From positions 1-22,953 of the forward strand of contig PKRI01000034.1 in the NCBI GenBank assembly GCA_017577485.1: a DNA stretch of 22,953 nucleotides, written 5' to 3'. The translations under genes were made by a program, and so were the position numbers. Origin of the DNA: Bacillota bacterium. GTDB taxonomy: Bacteria; Bacillota; Sulfobacillia; Thermaerobacterales; RSA17. This document shows positions 16,051-22,953 of the stretch, one piece after another; positions within the stretch are counted from its first letter, which is position 1; each line of letters opens with the position of its first letter. Below the pieces are notes generated by a model. It made no database searches, was not told the origin of the DNA, and was given only the letters and a program-made list of their open reading frames with translations.

Positions 16051-16842
16051 GTGCCGACGGTGGAGGCCAACGGCCTTCGCATCTACTACGAGGTCCACGG
16101 CCAGGGCTTTCCCCTGGTCATGATCATGGGACTGGGCGCCAACCTGGACTGGTGGCCGCCGCGGATCGTGGAGCGCCTGTCCCGCCGCTACCGGCTGCTC
16201 CTTTTCGACAACCGCGGCGCCGGGCGCACCGACAAGCCCGGCGGGCGTTACTCCATCCGCCTCATGGCCGGCGACACCGCCGCGCTGATGGAGGCCGTGG
16301 GGATCCGGCGAGCCCACGTGCTGGGCGTGTCCATGGGCGGCATGATCGCCCAGGAACTGGCCCTCAACCACCCCGAGCGGGTGGAGCGGCTGGTCCTGGC
16401 CTGCACCACGTGCGGCGGCATCCGGTCGGTGCCGCCCGCGCCCCGGGCGCTGGCCTGGCTCAGCGCCCGGAACGTACCGCCGGAGGTCTTCAGGGAGCGC
16501 CAGTTGAAGCTGCTGTTTCCCGACGAATTTGCGGCGCGGCACCGTCAGGAGATCGAGGAGTACTGGCGCCGGGCCGGCCGCTGGCCCACGCCCGCCGATG
16601 CGTACCGGCGGCAACTGGCGGCCATCCTGCGCTTCAACAGTTACGGCCGCCTGCCGCGGATCCAGGCGCCCACCCTGGTCATGACCGGCGACCGGGACAT
16701 CCTGGTCCCGCCTAAGAACTCGGAAATCCTGGCGTCCCGGATCCCGGGGGCCCGGCTGGAGGTCTTCCCCGGCGGCGGGCACGGTTTCATCGCCCAGTTC
16801 CCGGAGCGCTTCTGCCGGGTGGTGGAGGAGTTCCTGGGCTGA
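16051..16842 (+). CDS. Alpha/beta-fold hydrolase
   Basis: A 263-residue alpha/beta hydrolase. The oxyanion region is MIMGLGANLDWW, the nucleophile is Ser94 in the elbow GVSMGG, the acid is Asp216 in TGDRDILVPP, and the base is His244 in GGGHGFIAQFP. FDNRGAGRTDKP after strand 4 is typical of the 3-oxoadipate enol-lactonase/haloperoxidase-like group, and the lid region (about 125-190) is normal in size. The substrate cannot be stated. The GTG at 16051 has GGAGGGGAG 8 bases upstream; a longer frame back to 15952 lacks family resemblance. The ZIP transporter begins 28 bp after its stop, so they probably share a transcript. Confidence 0.9.
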   Translation: MPTVEANGLRIYYEVHGQGFPLVMIMGLGANLDWWPPRIVERLSRRYRLLLFDNRGAGRTDKPGGRYSIRLMAGDTAALMEAVGIRRAHVLGVSMGGMIAQELALNHPERVERLVLACTTCGGIRSVPPAPRALAWLSARNVPPEVFRERQLKLLFPDEFAARHRQEIEEYWRRAGRWPTPADAYRRQLAAILRFNSYGRLPRIQAPTLVMTGDRDILVPPKNSEILASRIPGARLEVFPGGGHGFIAQFPERFCRVVEEFLG

Positions 16843-16870
16843 TCCTGAGAGGCTGGCCGGAGGGTCTACC

Positions 16871-17662
16871 GTGGAAGACATCATCCTGCGCATCGCCGGA
16901 GACCACCCCGTCTGGCAGGGATTGGCCGGCGGGGTCGTCATCGCAGTCCTCAACCTGGTCGGGGCGCTGCTGGTGCTGGCCTGGCGGAACCCCTCGGAGC
17001 GGGCCCTGGACGCGGCGCTGGGCTTCGCCGCCGGCATCATGCTGGCGGCCAGTTTCACCAGCCTGATCCTGCCCGGCATCGAACACGGGGGCGTGTGGCC
17101 CGTGCTGATCGGGCTGGCGGCCGGCGCGCTGGTCCTGGACCAGGCCGACCGCTGGGTGCCCCACGTGCACGTGCTGATCACCGGCCGCACCCGTCCCGAC
17201 GTTGCGGACGGGACCCGCAAGGCGTCGGTGCTGCTGTTCATCGTGGCCATCACGCTGCACAACATGCCCGAAGGCTTGGCCGTGGGCGTCAGTTTCGGCT
17301 CCGGTGACCTGAGCAGCGCCCTGACGCTGATGCTGGCCATGGGCATCCAGAACATCCCCGAGGGGTTCGCCGTGTCGGTGGCGGCCCTCAACGCCGGGTT
17401 CCACCGCCGCTTCTACGCCGCGGTGGCGGGGATCCGGGCCGGTCTGGTGGAGGTCCCCATGGCCCTGCTGGGGGCCTGGGCGGTGCATACGGTGGAGTCC
17501 CTGCTGCCCTACGCCATGGGCTTCGCCGCCGGGGCCATGCTGTTCGTGATCAGCGACGAGATCATCCCCGAAACCCACGGCCGCGGCCACGAGCGGGCCG
17601 CCACCCTGGGCACCATGCTGGGCATCATGGTGATGCTCTACCTGGACACCGCCCTGGGTTGA
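16871..17662 (+). CDS. ZIP-family divalent metal transporter (GufA type)
   Basis: A 263-residue membrane transporter, eight predicted helices, for zinc or other divalent metals. The two metal-site helices carry H130-N-M-P-E134-G (LHNMPEGLAVGVSFG) and Q160-N-I-P-E164-G (IQNIPEGFAVSVAAL), the paired motif of the GufA subfamily, where the second site often has Gln in place of His. LGFAAGIMLAASFTSLI in helix two and SDEIIPETHGRGHE near the end are also typical. The GTG at 16871 follows GGAGGG with a 7-base spacer. Direction (import or export) and metal cannot be told. The stop is 8 bp from the end of the convergent flavoprotein gene. Confidence 0.93.
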   Translation: MEDIILRIAGDHPVWQGLAGGVVIAVLNLVGALLVLAWRNPSERALDAALGFAAGIMLAASFTSLILPGIEHGGVWPVLIGLAAGALVLDQADRWVPHVHVLITGRTRPDVADGTRKASVLLFIVAITLHNMPEGLAVGVSFGSGDLSSALTLMLAMGIQNIPEGFAVSVAALNAGFHRRFYAAVAGIRAGLVEVPMALLGAWAVHTVESLLPYAMGFAAGAMLFVISDEIIPETHGRGHERAATLGTMLGIMVMLYLDTALG

Positions 17663-17670
17663 CCGGCCGC

Positions 17671-19335
17671 TCAGGCGGAGCCGGCGGCACCGGCCTCCGC
17701 AGCCACATGCTTGGCCGCGATGTAGGCGAAGGTCATGGCCGGCCCCAGGGTGGCGCCCGGACCGGGGTAGGTGCGGCCCATCACCGAGGCCGAGCAGTTG
17801 CCGGTGGCGTACAGACCGGGAATCGGCCGCCCGTTCTTGAGCACCCGGGCGTACTCGTCGGTCAGCATGCCGCCCTTGGTGCCCAGGTCGCCGGGGTAGA
17901 CCTTCACCGCGTAGAAGGGCCCGCGCTCGATGGTGCCCAGGTTGGGATTGCGGTACGTGGGGTCGCCGTAGTAGTTGTCGTAGGCCGTCCGCCCCCGTTC
18001 GAAGTCCTCGTCGACCCCGTTCCGGGCCATCTCGTTGAACCGGGCCACCGTGGCCAGCAGGTTGTCCACCGGGATCCCGCAGCGGCGGGCCAGTTCCTCC
18101 AGGGTGCCGGCCTTGATGAAGTAACCCTTTTCGATGAACTCGCGGGGCGTGAAGCGCGGCATGGCCATGCCGAAGATGTAGCGGCTGCGGTTCTGGCTGT
18201 CGAAGATCAGCCAGGAAGGGATGGCCTTGCCGCCGGTCTTCCGGTTCTGCTCCAGCATGTCGTGGCCGAAGTCCACGTACGAGGCCGACTCGTTGGTGAA
18301 ACGCCGGCCTTCCTGGTCAACCACGATGCAGTGGGGCATGGACCGCTCCCAGAGGATGAAACCGATCTGGCCCTGGTGGTCCACCGTGCCGGCGCCCCAC
18401 CAGGCGTCGTCCAGGAGGGCCATGTCGGCCCCCAACTCCATGCACTGCAGGATCAGGTCGCCGGTGTTGTCGGGGTTGCCGACGCTCCAGATGCCGTCGA
18501 TGCCGTGGTACTGCTTGCGCATCTCGGCATTGTGGTCGAAGCCGCCGGCCGCCAGGATGACGGCACGGCTGCGGACCTCCAGGGGCTGGCCGTCCTTGAG
18601 GACCTCAACCCCCACAACCCGCTCGCCTTCCACCAGCAGCCGCCGGCAGGGCGTGTTCAGCCAGAGGGGCACCTGGTAGCGCTGGGCCACGTACATCAGG
18701 TGGGCCAGCAGGGCGCCGCCCATGCCCACCATCTGCCGGCCCGTCAGGCGGAACCAGGCTCCCCGCAGGAACAGGCCGATGACCTTGTAAAAATAGACCG
18801 GTTCCGTAAAGGCCTTGGGCAGCAGGTGGGCCTCGCCGGAGTAGAAGGGGATCGGCACCGGCGACCGGCGGAGGGTGGCAGCCAGCGGGCCCAGCTTGCG
18901 CAGGTCGAAGAAGGTGGCCTCGATGGAGCGCCCGATCTTGCCCCCCGGCTTGTCCGGGTAATAGTCAGGGTACTCCATGGCCGGGACGAAGGTGACCCCT
19001 TCCTCCTGGAGGAAGCGGACCATCTCGGGGCCGTTCTTCAGGAAGGCGACCCTGCGCTCCCGGGAACTGGCCGGTCCCACGTCGCCGATGACCGTGTCCA
19101 TGTAGGTCAGGGCCTCTTCGAAGCTGTCCTGGAGCCCCGCGGCCACCGACACCGGGTTGTTGGGGATCCACATGCCCCCGCCCGACAGGCCGGACGAACC
19201 GCCCCACAGCGCCCCCTTCTCGATGATCACCGGGCGCAGGCCGTGCCTGGCGGCCGTGATGGCCGCCGTCACCCCGCCCGCACCACTGCCGACGACGACG
19301 ACGTCGAAGTCCTGCACCGGCTTCTCCCCACCCAT
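17671..19335 (-). CDS. FAD-dependent dehydrogenase, 3-ketosteroid Delta1-dehydrogenase / fumarate reductase flavoprotein family
   Basis: About 554 residues. The N-terminal Rossmann motif VVVGSGAGG (13-21) binds FAD, and EKGALWGGSSGLSGGGMWIP (39-58) is the conserved flavin region. The C-terminal GLYATGNCSASVMGRTYPGP, then GATLGPAMTFAYIAA, matches the KstD-type ending, where the Tyr and Gly of YPGPGATLGP form the active-site pocket. Known KstD enzymes introduce a C1-C2 double bond into 3-ketosteroids, but many homologs in non-steroid degraders act on other cyclic enones or carboxylates. The preferred start is the ATG at 19335 because GGGAG lies 8 bases away; an ATG at 19341 is too close to it. 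No steroid genes are nearby, so the substrate is open. Confidence 0.85.
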   Translation of the reverse strand: MGGEKPVQDFDVVVVGSGAGGVTAAITAARHGLRPVIIEKGALWGGSSGLSGGGMWIPNNPVSVAAGLQDSFEEALTYMDTVIGDVGPASSRERRVAFLKNGPEMVRFLQEEGVTFVPAMEYPDYYPDKPGGKIGRSIEATFFDLRKLGPLAATLRRSPVPIPFYSGEAHLLPKAFTEPVYFYKVIGLFLRGAWFRLTGRQMVGMGGALLAHLMYVAQRYQVPLWLNTPCRRLLVEGERVVGVEVLKDGQPLEVRSRAVILAAGGFDHNAEMRKQYHGIDGIWSVGNPDNTGDLILQCMELGADMALLDDAWWGAGTVDHQGQIGFILWERSMPHCIVVDQEGRRFTNESASYVDFGHDMLEQNRKTGGKAIPSWLIFDSQNRSRYIFGMAMPRFTPREFIEKGYFIKAGTLEELARRCGIPVDNLLATVARFNEMARNGVDEDFERGRTAYDNYYGDPTYRNPNLGTIERGPFYAVKVYPGDLGTKGGMLTDEYARVLKNGRPIPGLYATGNCSASVMGRTYPGPGATLGPAMTFAYIAAKHVAAEAGAAGSA

Positions 19336-19515
19336 GACCATCGCTCCCTGCAGGCGGCAGCGGCCCGGTTCGGGCGGCAGCCCGCGGCCGGGTCGCGCTG
19401 CTCCAGGTGCTCAAAGTCTCCAACGTCGGCGTTAAGGAAAGGTTTGCCTCGCCCGCTCGCCATACCTGCGGGCGTGAGGCTGCCGCACGAAGGGTGCACC
19501 CGCCGCGCGCCACCG

Positions 19516-19644
19516 TCAAAACGCGGCGGCCTGCGCGGTGGAAGCGGTCGTCACCACGAGCACGGCTGCAGCTACCAGCACCGTGGCGGCCTCCGTCAGG
19601 ACCCAGGAGGCACGACACGGCGGGAGCCTTCCTTTCCCCACCAC
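19516..19644 (-). CDS. Possible small single-pass membrane peptide
   Basis: A GTG at 19644 opens a 42-codon frame ending TGA. GGAG lies 8 bases upstream in CTCTGGAGAATGTCCC. The first 13 residues are basic and polar (VVGKGRLPPCRAS). The rest is a clean hydrophobic helix (WVLTEAATVLVAAAVLVVTT) with a short Ala/Thr tail ending AAAF. No family is recognised. It could be a genuine small membrane protein, a remnant signal or anchor sequence, or chance in Ala/Val-rich high-GC DNA. A longer frame from an ATG at 19692 exists without a Shine-Dalgarno. Confidence 0.3.
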   Translation of the reverse strand: MVGKGRLPPCRASWVLTEAATVLVAAAVLVVTTASTAQAAAF

Positions 19645-19701
19645 GGGACATTCTCCAGAGTTTACCGGAATTATCGTGCAGCCGGCCCGCATCATGAAGC
19701 G

Positions 19702-19733
19702 GCAGGGCGCGGTCTGGAGCGGCCGCGCCCTGC
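19702..19733 (-). terminator. Perfect 11-bp inverted repeat after the DAHP synthase
   Basis: GCAGGGCGCGG and CCGCGCCCTGC flank a 10-base loop. The repeat lies 31 bp beyond the stop of the minus-strand DAHP synthase, a position expected for a terminator. No U-tract follows on the minus strand, so termination would be non-canonical, or the hairpin may protect the mRNA 3' end. Confidence 0.45.
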
Positions 19734-19763
19734 GACCTCCAGCCCCGTGGGATGACGATGGGC

Positions 19764-20636
19764 TTACGAAGCGGCCGCGCCAGCCTGCCTCTGGCCGGTG
19801 GTGTTCCGGCTCGCCGGCTGCCGGAGCCGGCGGCCGACGGCCGCGGCGATGGCCGCCAGTTCGCCCATCAGGCGGTCGAACGCCCCGGTTGAGAGCGACT
19901 GGCGCCCGTCCACCAGGGCGGAGTCGGGGTCGGGGTGCACCTCGATCAGCAGGCCGTCGGCGCCGGCGGCCACGGCGGCCCGGGCCAGGCGGGGCACCAG
20001 GTCGGCGCGGCCCGCGGCGTGGCTGGGGTCCACCACCACCGGCAGCCCGGTCTTCTCCTTGACGGCGGCGATGGCGGCCAGATCCAGGGTGTTGCGGGCG
20101 TAGTCGTCGAAGGTGCGGATACCGCGCTCGCACAGCACCACCCGCTCGCCGCCGGCCGACAGGATGTATTCCGCCGCCAGCAGCCACTCCTCGATGGTGG
20201 CGGCCATGCCCCGCTTCAGCAGCACCGGCCTGCCCGAGCGCCCCACCTCGACCAGCAGGGGGAAGTTCTGCATGCTGCGGGCGCCGATCTGGAGCATGTC
20301 GGCGTGTTCCGCCACCTTCTCCACCAGGCGCGGGTCCAGCACCTCGGTGACCACGGCCAGGCCGGTGCGCCGGCGGGCTTCGGCCAGCAGGATCAGCCCT
20401 TCCTCGCCCAGGCCCTGGAAGGCATGGGGCGACGTCCGCGGCTTGTACGCGCCGCCCCGGAGCATCCTGGCCCCGCTGCGCTTCACCGCTTCGGCGGTCT
20501 TGAACAGCGTACCGGCGTCCTCCACCGTGCAGGGCCCGGCCATGACGATGATCTCCTCCCCGCCGATCTCCAGGCCCGGCGCGATGGGGACGGGACAGGT
20601 CCTGCCCGCCCCCCTGTAAACCTTGAGTGCCTGCAT
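19764..20636 (-). CDS. aroF: 3-deoxy-7-phosphoheptulonate (DAHP) synthase, short type I-beta form
   Basis: A 290-residue TIM-barrel enzyme that condenses phosphoenolpyruvate and erythrose 4-phosphate, the first step of the shikimate pathway. Motifs are AGPC (33-36, metal Cys), GGAYKPRTSP (61-70), LQIGARSMQNF, LLKRGM, DPSHAAGR (203-210) and EVHPDPDSALVDGRQSL. It belongs to the AroA-beta/KDO8P-synthase-like group. The ATG at 20636 has GGGGAGGT 9 bases before it. Many members carry an N-terminal ferredoxin-like or C-terminal chorismate mutase regulatory domain. Here only about 25 residues precede the barrel, and the C-terminal extension is a short polar tail, so allosteric control is probably absent. 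The T-box leader upstream would supply control instead. Confidence 0.93.
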   Translation of the reverse strand: MQALKVYRGAGRTCPVPIAPGLEIGGEEIIVMAGPCTVEDAGTLFKTAEAVKRSGARMLRGGAYKPRTSPHAFQGLGEEGLILLAEARRRTGLAVVTEVLDPRLVEKVAEHADMLQIGARSMQNFPLLVEVGRSGRPVLLKRGMAATIEEWLLAAEYILSAGGERVVLCERGIRTFDDYARNTLDLAAIAAVKEKTGLPVVVDPSHAAGRADLVPRLARAAVAAGADGLLIEVHPDPDSALVDGRQSLSTGAFDRLMGELAAIAAAVGRRLRQPASRNTTGQRQAGAAAS

Positions 20637-20728
20637 CGTTCCGCGACCTCCCCGCAGATTCGAGGGAATCGCTGCCGATTCGCCCGGTCCGGCGGCCGCT
20701 GCGGAAAACATCCGGAAGAAACGCCCGG

Positions 20729-20767
20729 AAAACAAATGCGCTCCTCGCCTCGAGGGACGAGAAGCGC
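20729..20767 (-). terminator. T-box intrinsic terminator in the aroF leader
   Basis: On the minus strand GCGCTTCTCG (20767-20758) pairs with CGAGGAGCGC (20747-20738), one G-U wobble, with a 10-base loop. A U-rich run (ATTTGTTTT) follows. The upstream arm overlaps the antiterminator partner CGTCCCT, so the two folds are mutually exclusive, as expected for a T-box. Confidence 0.85.
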
Positions 20768-20871
20768 TTTCCCGCGGTACCACCCTGCTTGGCCGTGACC
20801 GGCCCGCTCGTAACGGGTACGGACCGGCCGCGCCGGCCTTATACCCGCTCCCTGGATAACGGGGGGAGAGC

Positions 20872-20949
20872 CCGGCTCCGCCTACGCACCGACCCTGCCG
20901 CCGGCTCCGCGCGGTCGCGGCCTCCGGCTCCGCACCGCCCGGCGGTGCG
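20872..20949 (-). repeat. Three copies of GCGGAGCCGG within the T-box leader
   Basis: On the minus strand GCGGAGCCGG occurs at 20933-20924, 20910-20901 and 20881-20872, with a perfect GCACCGCC/GGCGGTGC hairpin next to it (about 20932-20949). The block lies between stem I and stem III and makes that region longer and more GC-rich than usual. Confidence 0.6.
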
Positions 20950-21103
20950 GCTGCGGGTCGACTTCAGCGGGCACCTCCGGAGGGAACTTCACCCGGCGCC
21001 CGGCCCGGGAGCGCTTCCAGTCCACGGCGCTCCCTCCCTGGAGGGAGGCGGCGGGCTACTTTCCTCCTTCGTCGGCGTGCGATTCCTCAACTTGTTGGCG
21101 CGA

Positions 21104-21132
21104 ATGTTATCACGTCCGGGGCCGGCCGGCAA
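21104..21132 (-). promoter_or_regulatory. Predicted sigma-A promoter of the aroF T-box transcript
   Basis: On the minus strand TTGCCG (21132-21127) and TAACAT (21109-21104) are separated by exactly 17 bp, each matching the consensus at 4 of 6 positions. Transcription would begin near 21097, just upstream of T-box stem I, which supports the pairing. It faces away from the formate dehydrogenase gene. Confidence 0.55.
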
Positions 21133-21269
21133 CCCCTTCCCGGCGCCTTACCGGGCCGGCCGCCAGGATTCCGCGGGCCGGAAACGAAGCATTAGCTCAC
21201 CGGCCCGCCGGGGCCGGGAGACGGTACTCGACGCAAGCGCTCACCCGAGGTCACGAGGAGGGGCCTGCT

Positions 21270-22953
21270 GTGACGCAGGCGGCGCAGGTCAACACCGTCT
21301 GCAGCTTCTGCGGCGTCGGCTGCGGGCTGACGGTGTCGATCCGCGACAACACCATCACCCAGGTGCGGGGCGACAAGGGCAGCCCCTTCAGCCGCGGCCG
21401 GGCCTGCGTGAAGGGCGTCAACGGCTGGCGCTACGTGCACCGCGCCGACCGGCTGACGCGCCCGCTGGTCCGCCGGGGCGGCCGCCTCGAGGAGGCGTCG
21501 TGGGACGAGGCCCTCGAGGTGGTGGTCCAGGGGCTGGACCGCATCCGCAGGACCCACGGCGGGCGGGGCTTCGGCATGCTGTCGTCGTCCAAGGCCACCA
21601 ACGAACTCAACTACATGGCCCAGAAGTTCGCGCGCCTGGTGATGGGGTCCAACAACATCGACAGCTGTAACCGCGGCTGACACGCCCCTTCGGTCGCCGG
21701 TCTGGCGACCGTGTTCGGAACGGGGGCGGCCACCGGCTCCTACGACGAGTACCGGGACGCCGACCTGATCATCGTCTGGGGCAGCAACACGGCCGAATGC
21801 CATCCTATTGTCTGGGCGGCCATGCAGGAGGGCCTGGCCCGGGGCGCGGAGCTGGTGGTGATCGACCCCCGCCGCATCGGCATGGCCCGGCGCGCCGCCC
21901 ACTACCTGCCCGTCCGCGTGGGCACCGACATCGCCCTGGCCAACGCCATGGCCCACGTCATCATCACCGAGGGCCTGTACCACCGTGACTTCGTGGCGGG
22001 CAGCACCGAGAACTTCGAGGCGTACCGTCAGGTGGTCATGGCCTACCCGCCGGAGCGGGCCGAGGAGATCACCGGCGTCCCGGCCGAGGACATCCGCACC
22101 GTGGCCCGCAAGTACGCCCGGGCCCAGCGCGCCAGCCTCAACTGGACCCTGGGCGTCACCGAGCACCACAACGGCACCGACACGGTGTTCGCCCTGATCA
22201 ACCTGGCGCTGCTGACGGGGCACGTGGGCCGCTGGGGCTCGTCCCTGAACCCGCTGCGGGGCCAGAACAACGTCCAGGGCGGCGGCGACATGGGCGCCCT
22301 GCCCGACAAGCTGCCCGGCGGCTTCTACGTGGAGAACGAGGAGCACCGCCGGAGGTTCGAGGAACTGTGGGGCCGGCCCATCCCGCCCAAGCGGGGCCAC
22401 CACGTGACCGGCATGTTCCGGGCCATTGAACAGGGCGAGATCCGCGGCATGTACATCATCGGCGAGAACCCGGCCCGGTCCGAGGCCAACAGCGACCGCA
22501 TCGAGGCGCTGCTGGACCGGCTGGAGTTCCTGGTGGTGCAGGACCTGTTCCTGACGGCCACCGCCGAGCACGCCGACGTGGTGCTGCCGGCGGCCGCCTC
22601 CTGGATCGAGACCGACGGCACCTTCACCAGCGGCGAGCGCCGCATCCAGCGGGTGCGCAAGGGCCTGGAGCCGCCCGGCGAGGCCCGTGACGACCTGGAG
22701 ATCCTCAACGACATCGCCTCGCGGCTGGATCCCGGGTGGAAGCGGATGGACGCCCGGGAGGTCTGGGAGGAGATCCGCCGGGCCTCCCCCATCCACGCCG
22801 GCATCACCTACGAGCGACTGGACCGGGAAGGCGGCATCCAGTACCCCTGCTGGGACGAGAACCACCCCGGGACGCGGGTGCTGCACACCCGGCTCTGGGA
22901 GGACCCCGATGCCCGGGCGCCCTTCACGCCTGTGGAGTACCGGCCGCCGCTGG
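21270..22953 (+). CDS. fdhA: Selenocysteine-containing formate dehydrogenase alpha subunit (right end missing)
   Basis: A molybdopterin/4Fe-4S enzyme that oxidises formate to CO2. It starts at the GTG at 21270, after GAGGAGGGG. Cys11, Cys14 and Cys18 (CSFCGVGCGL) and Cys46 (RACVKG) bind the cluster. The in-frame TGA at 21678-21680 is codon 137. It falls in the motif SCNRG-U-HAPSVAG, where FdhF-type enzymes have selenocysteine next to His (H138). Beyond it the same frame continues for over 420 codons with GSNTAECHP, RGQNNVQGGGDMGALPD (Arg330, equivalent to the catalytic Arg333 of E. coli FdhF), GENPARSEAN and ADVVLPAAASWIETDGTFTS. The frame is still open at the window edge. There is no N-terminal NuoG-like extension, so electron partners must be separate proteins. 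An ordinary stop would leave a useless 136-residue piece. Confidence 0.93.
21678..21711 (+). promoter_or_regulatory. Bacterial SECIS element for selenocysteine insertion
   Basis: Directly after the UGA, CGGTCGCC (21691-21698) pairs perfectly with GGCGACCG (21704-21711). The loop is GGTCT, starting at base 22 counted from the U of UGA. From what I recall of E. coli fdhF, its SECIS has GGUCU at the same distance and a similar UGACACG opening. The loop GU bases are the SelB contact in that system. Confidence 0.9.

Larger units (their letters stand above)
19336..19763. other. 428-bp spacer before the DAHP synthase end
   Basis: Most of this stretch is not covered by a recognised gene. It holds a possible minus-strand 42-residue membrane peptide (19516-19644) and a perfect inverted repeat (19702-19733), both listed separately. 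No RNA gene was recognised. Long plus-strand frames crossing it are shadows. Confidence 0.4.
20729..21097 (-). promoter_or_regulatory. T-box riboswitch controlling aroF, predicted tRNA-Phe specifier
   Basis: The minus strand carries the universal T-box sequence AGGGTGGTACCGCGG at 20786-20772, with the CGTCCCT partner and a terminator behind it. Upstream, stem I can be drawn: GGAGG (21067-21063) pairs with CCTCC, and GCCCG pairs with CGGGT, leaving a specifier loop with AGTA (21060-21057) on one side and GAAG-TTC on the other. The codon-like triplet after GAA+1 is TTC (20986-20984), giving Phe. This fits an aromatic biosynthesis gene: uncharged tRNA-Phe would stabilise the antiterminator and allow aroF expression. 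The T-box call is firm. The Phe assignment is a hand fold and less sure. Confidence 0.85.

Noticed and set aside
17659..19755. Very long (698-codon) plus-strand open frame over the flavoprotein gene
   Set aside because: It is antisense to a gene with clear FAD motifs and shows no domain. Its His/Gln/Gly/Arg-rich composition is that of a shadow frame in high-GC DNA.
21678..21680. Reading the TGA as a genuine stop that makes fdhA a pseudogene
   Set aside because: The position, the flanking motif, the continued reading frame and the SECIS hairpin all fit selenocysteine.
21192..22886. 564-codon minus-strand open frame over formate dehydrogenase
   Set aside because: It is the antisense of a strongly conserved enzyme. 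The frame shows no known domain and crosses the SECIS region only by chance.

Overview
The window is a very GC-rich, gene-dense bacterial chromosome segment, probably from a thermophilic high-GC member of the Bacillota (Thermaerobacter- or Symbiobacterium-like). This placement is an inference. It rests on strong GGAGG-type ribosome binding sites, frequent GTG/TTG starts, a classical T-box leader, a Dpp/Opp-type transporter and the gene families present. No rRNA, tRNA, IS element, phage gene or CRISPR array was seen.

Left part (1-6400): a WYL-domain regulator; a decayed fragment that resembles an MgtE CBS domain; an old yellow enzyme of the YqjM/NamA type; the translation-associated ATPase YchF; a convergent PaiB-like FMN-binding protein that overlaps ychF by 11 bp; a translationally coupled msrA-msrB methionine sulfoxide repair pair; and a DinB/DUF1572 metal-binding protein.

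Centre (6400-13600): a minus-strand operon running from a peptide-binding lipoprotein through two permeases (DppB, DppC) and a serine beta-lactamase-fold hydrolase to a threonine synthase that overlaps the hydrolase by 8 bp. A GntR/FCD regulator is divergent from it, and the shared gap holds an AT-rich imperfect palindrome. No transporter ATPase is present. The threonine synthase carries an Ala/Gly/Pro insert made from a 33-bp tandem repeat.

Right-centre (13600-19650): a YhfC/CPBP-like membrane protease candidate, a small four-helix membrane protein, a FrnE/DsbA-like oxidoreductase, a repeat-bearing spacer, an alpha/beta hydrolase, a ZIP metal transporter, a convergent ketosteroid dehydrogenase-like flavoprotein, and a possible 42-residue membrane peptide.

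Right end (19700-22953): a short DAHP synthase on the minus strand behind a long T-box leader, whose specifier loop reads UUC (Phe) in my fold. Divergent from it is a molybdopterin formate dehydrogenase. Its in-frame UGA at 21678-21680 sits exactly at the selenocysteine position, followed by a near-perfect bacterial SECIS hairpin. The gene therefore continues through the stop and runs off the right edge. The two most informative signals in the window are this selenocysteine gene and the T-box.
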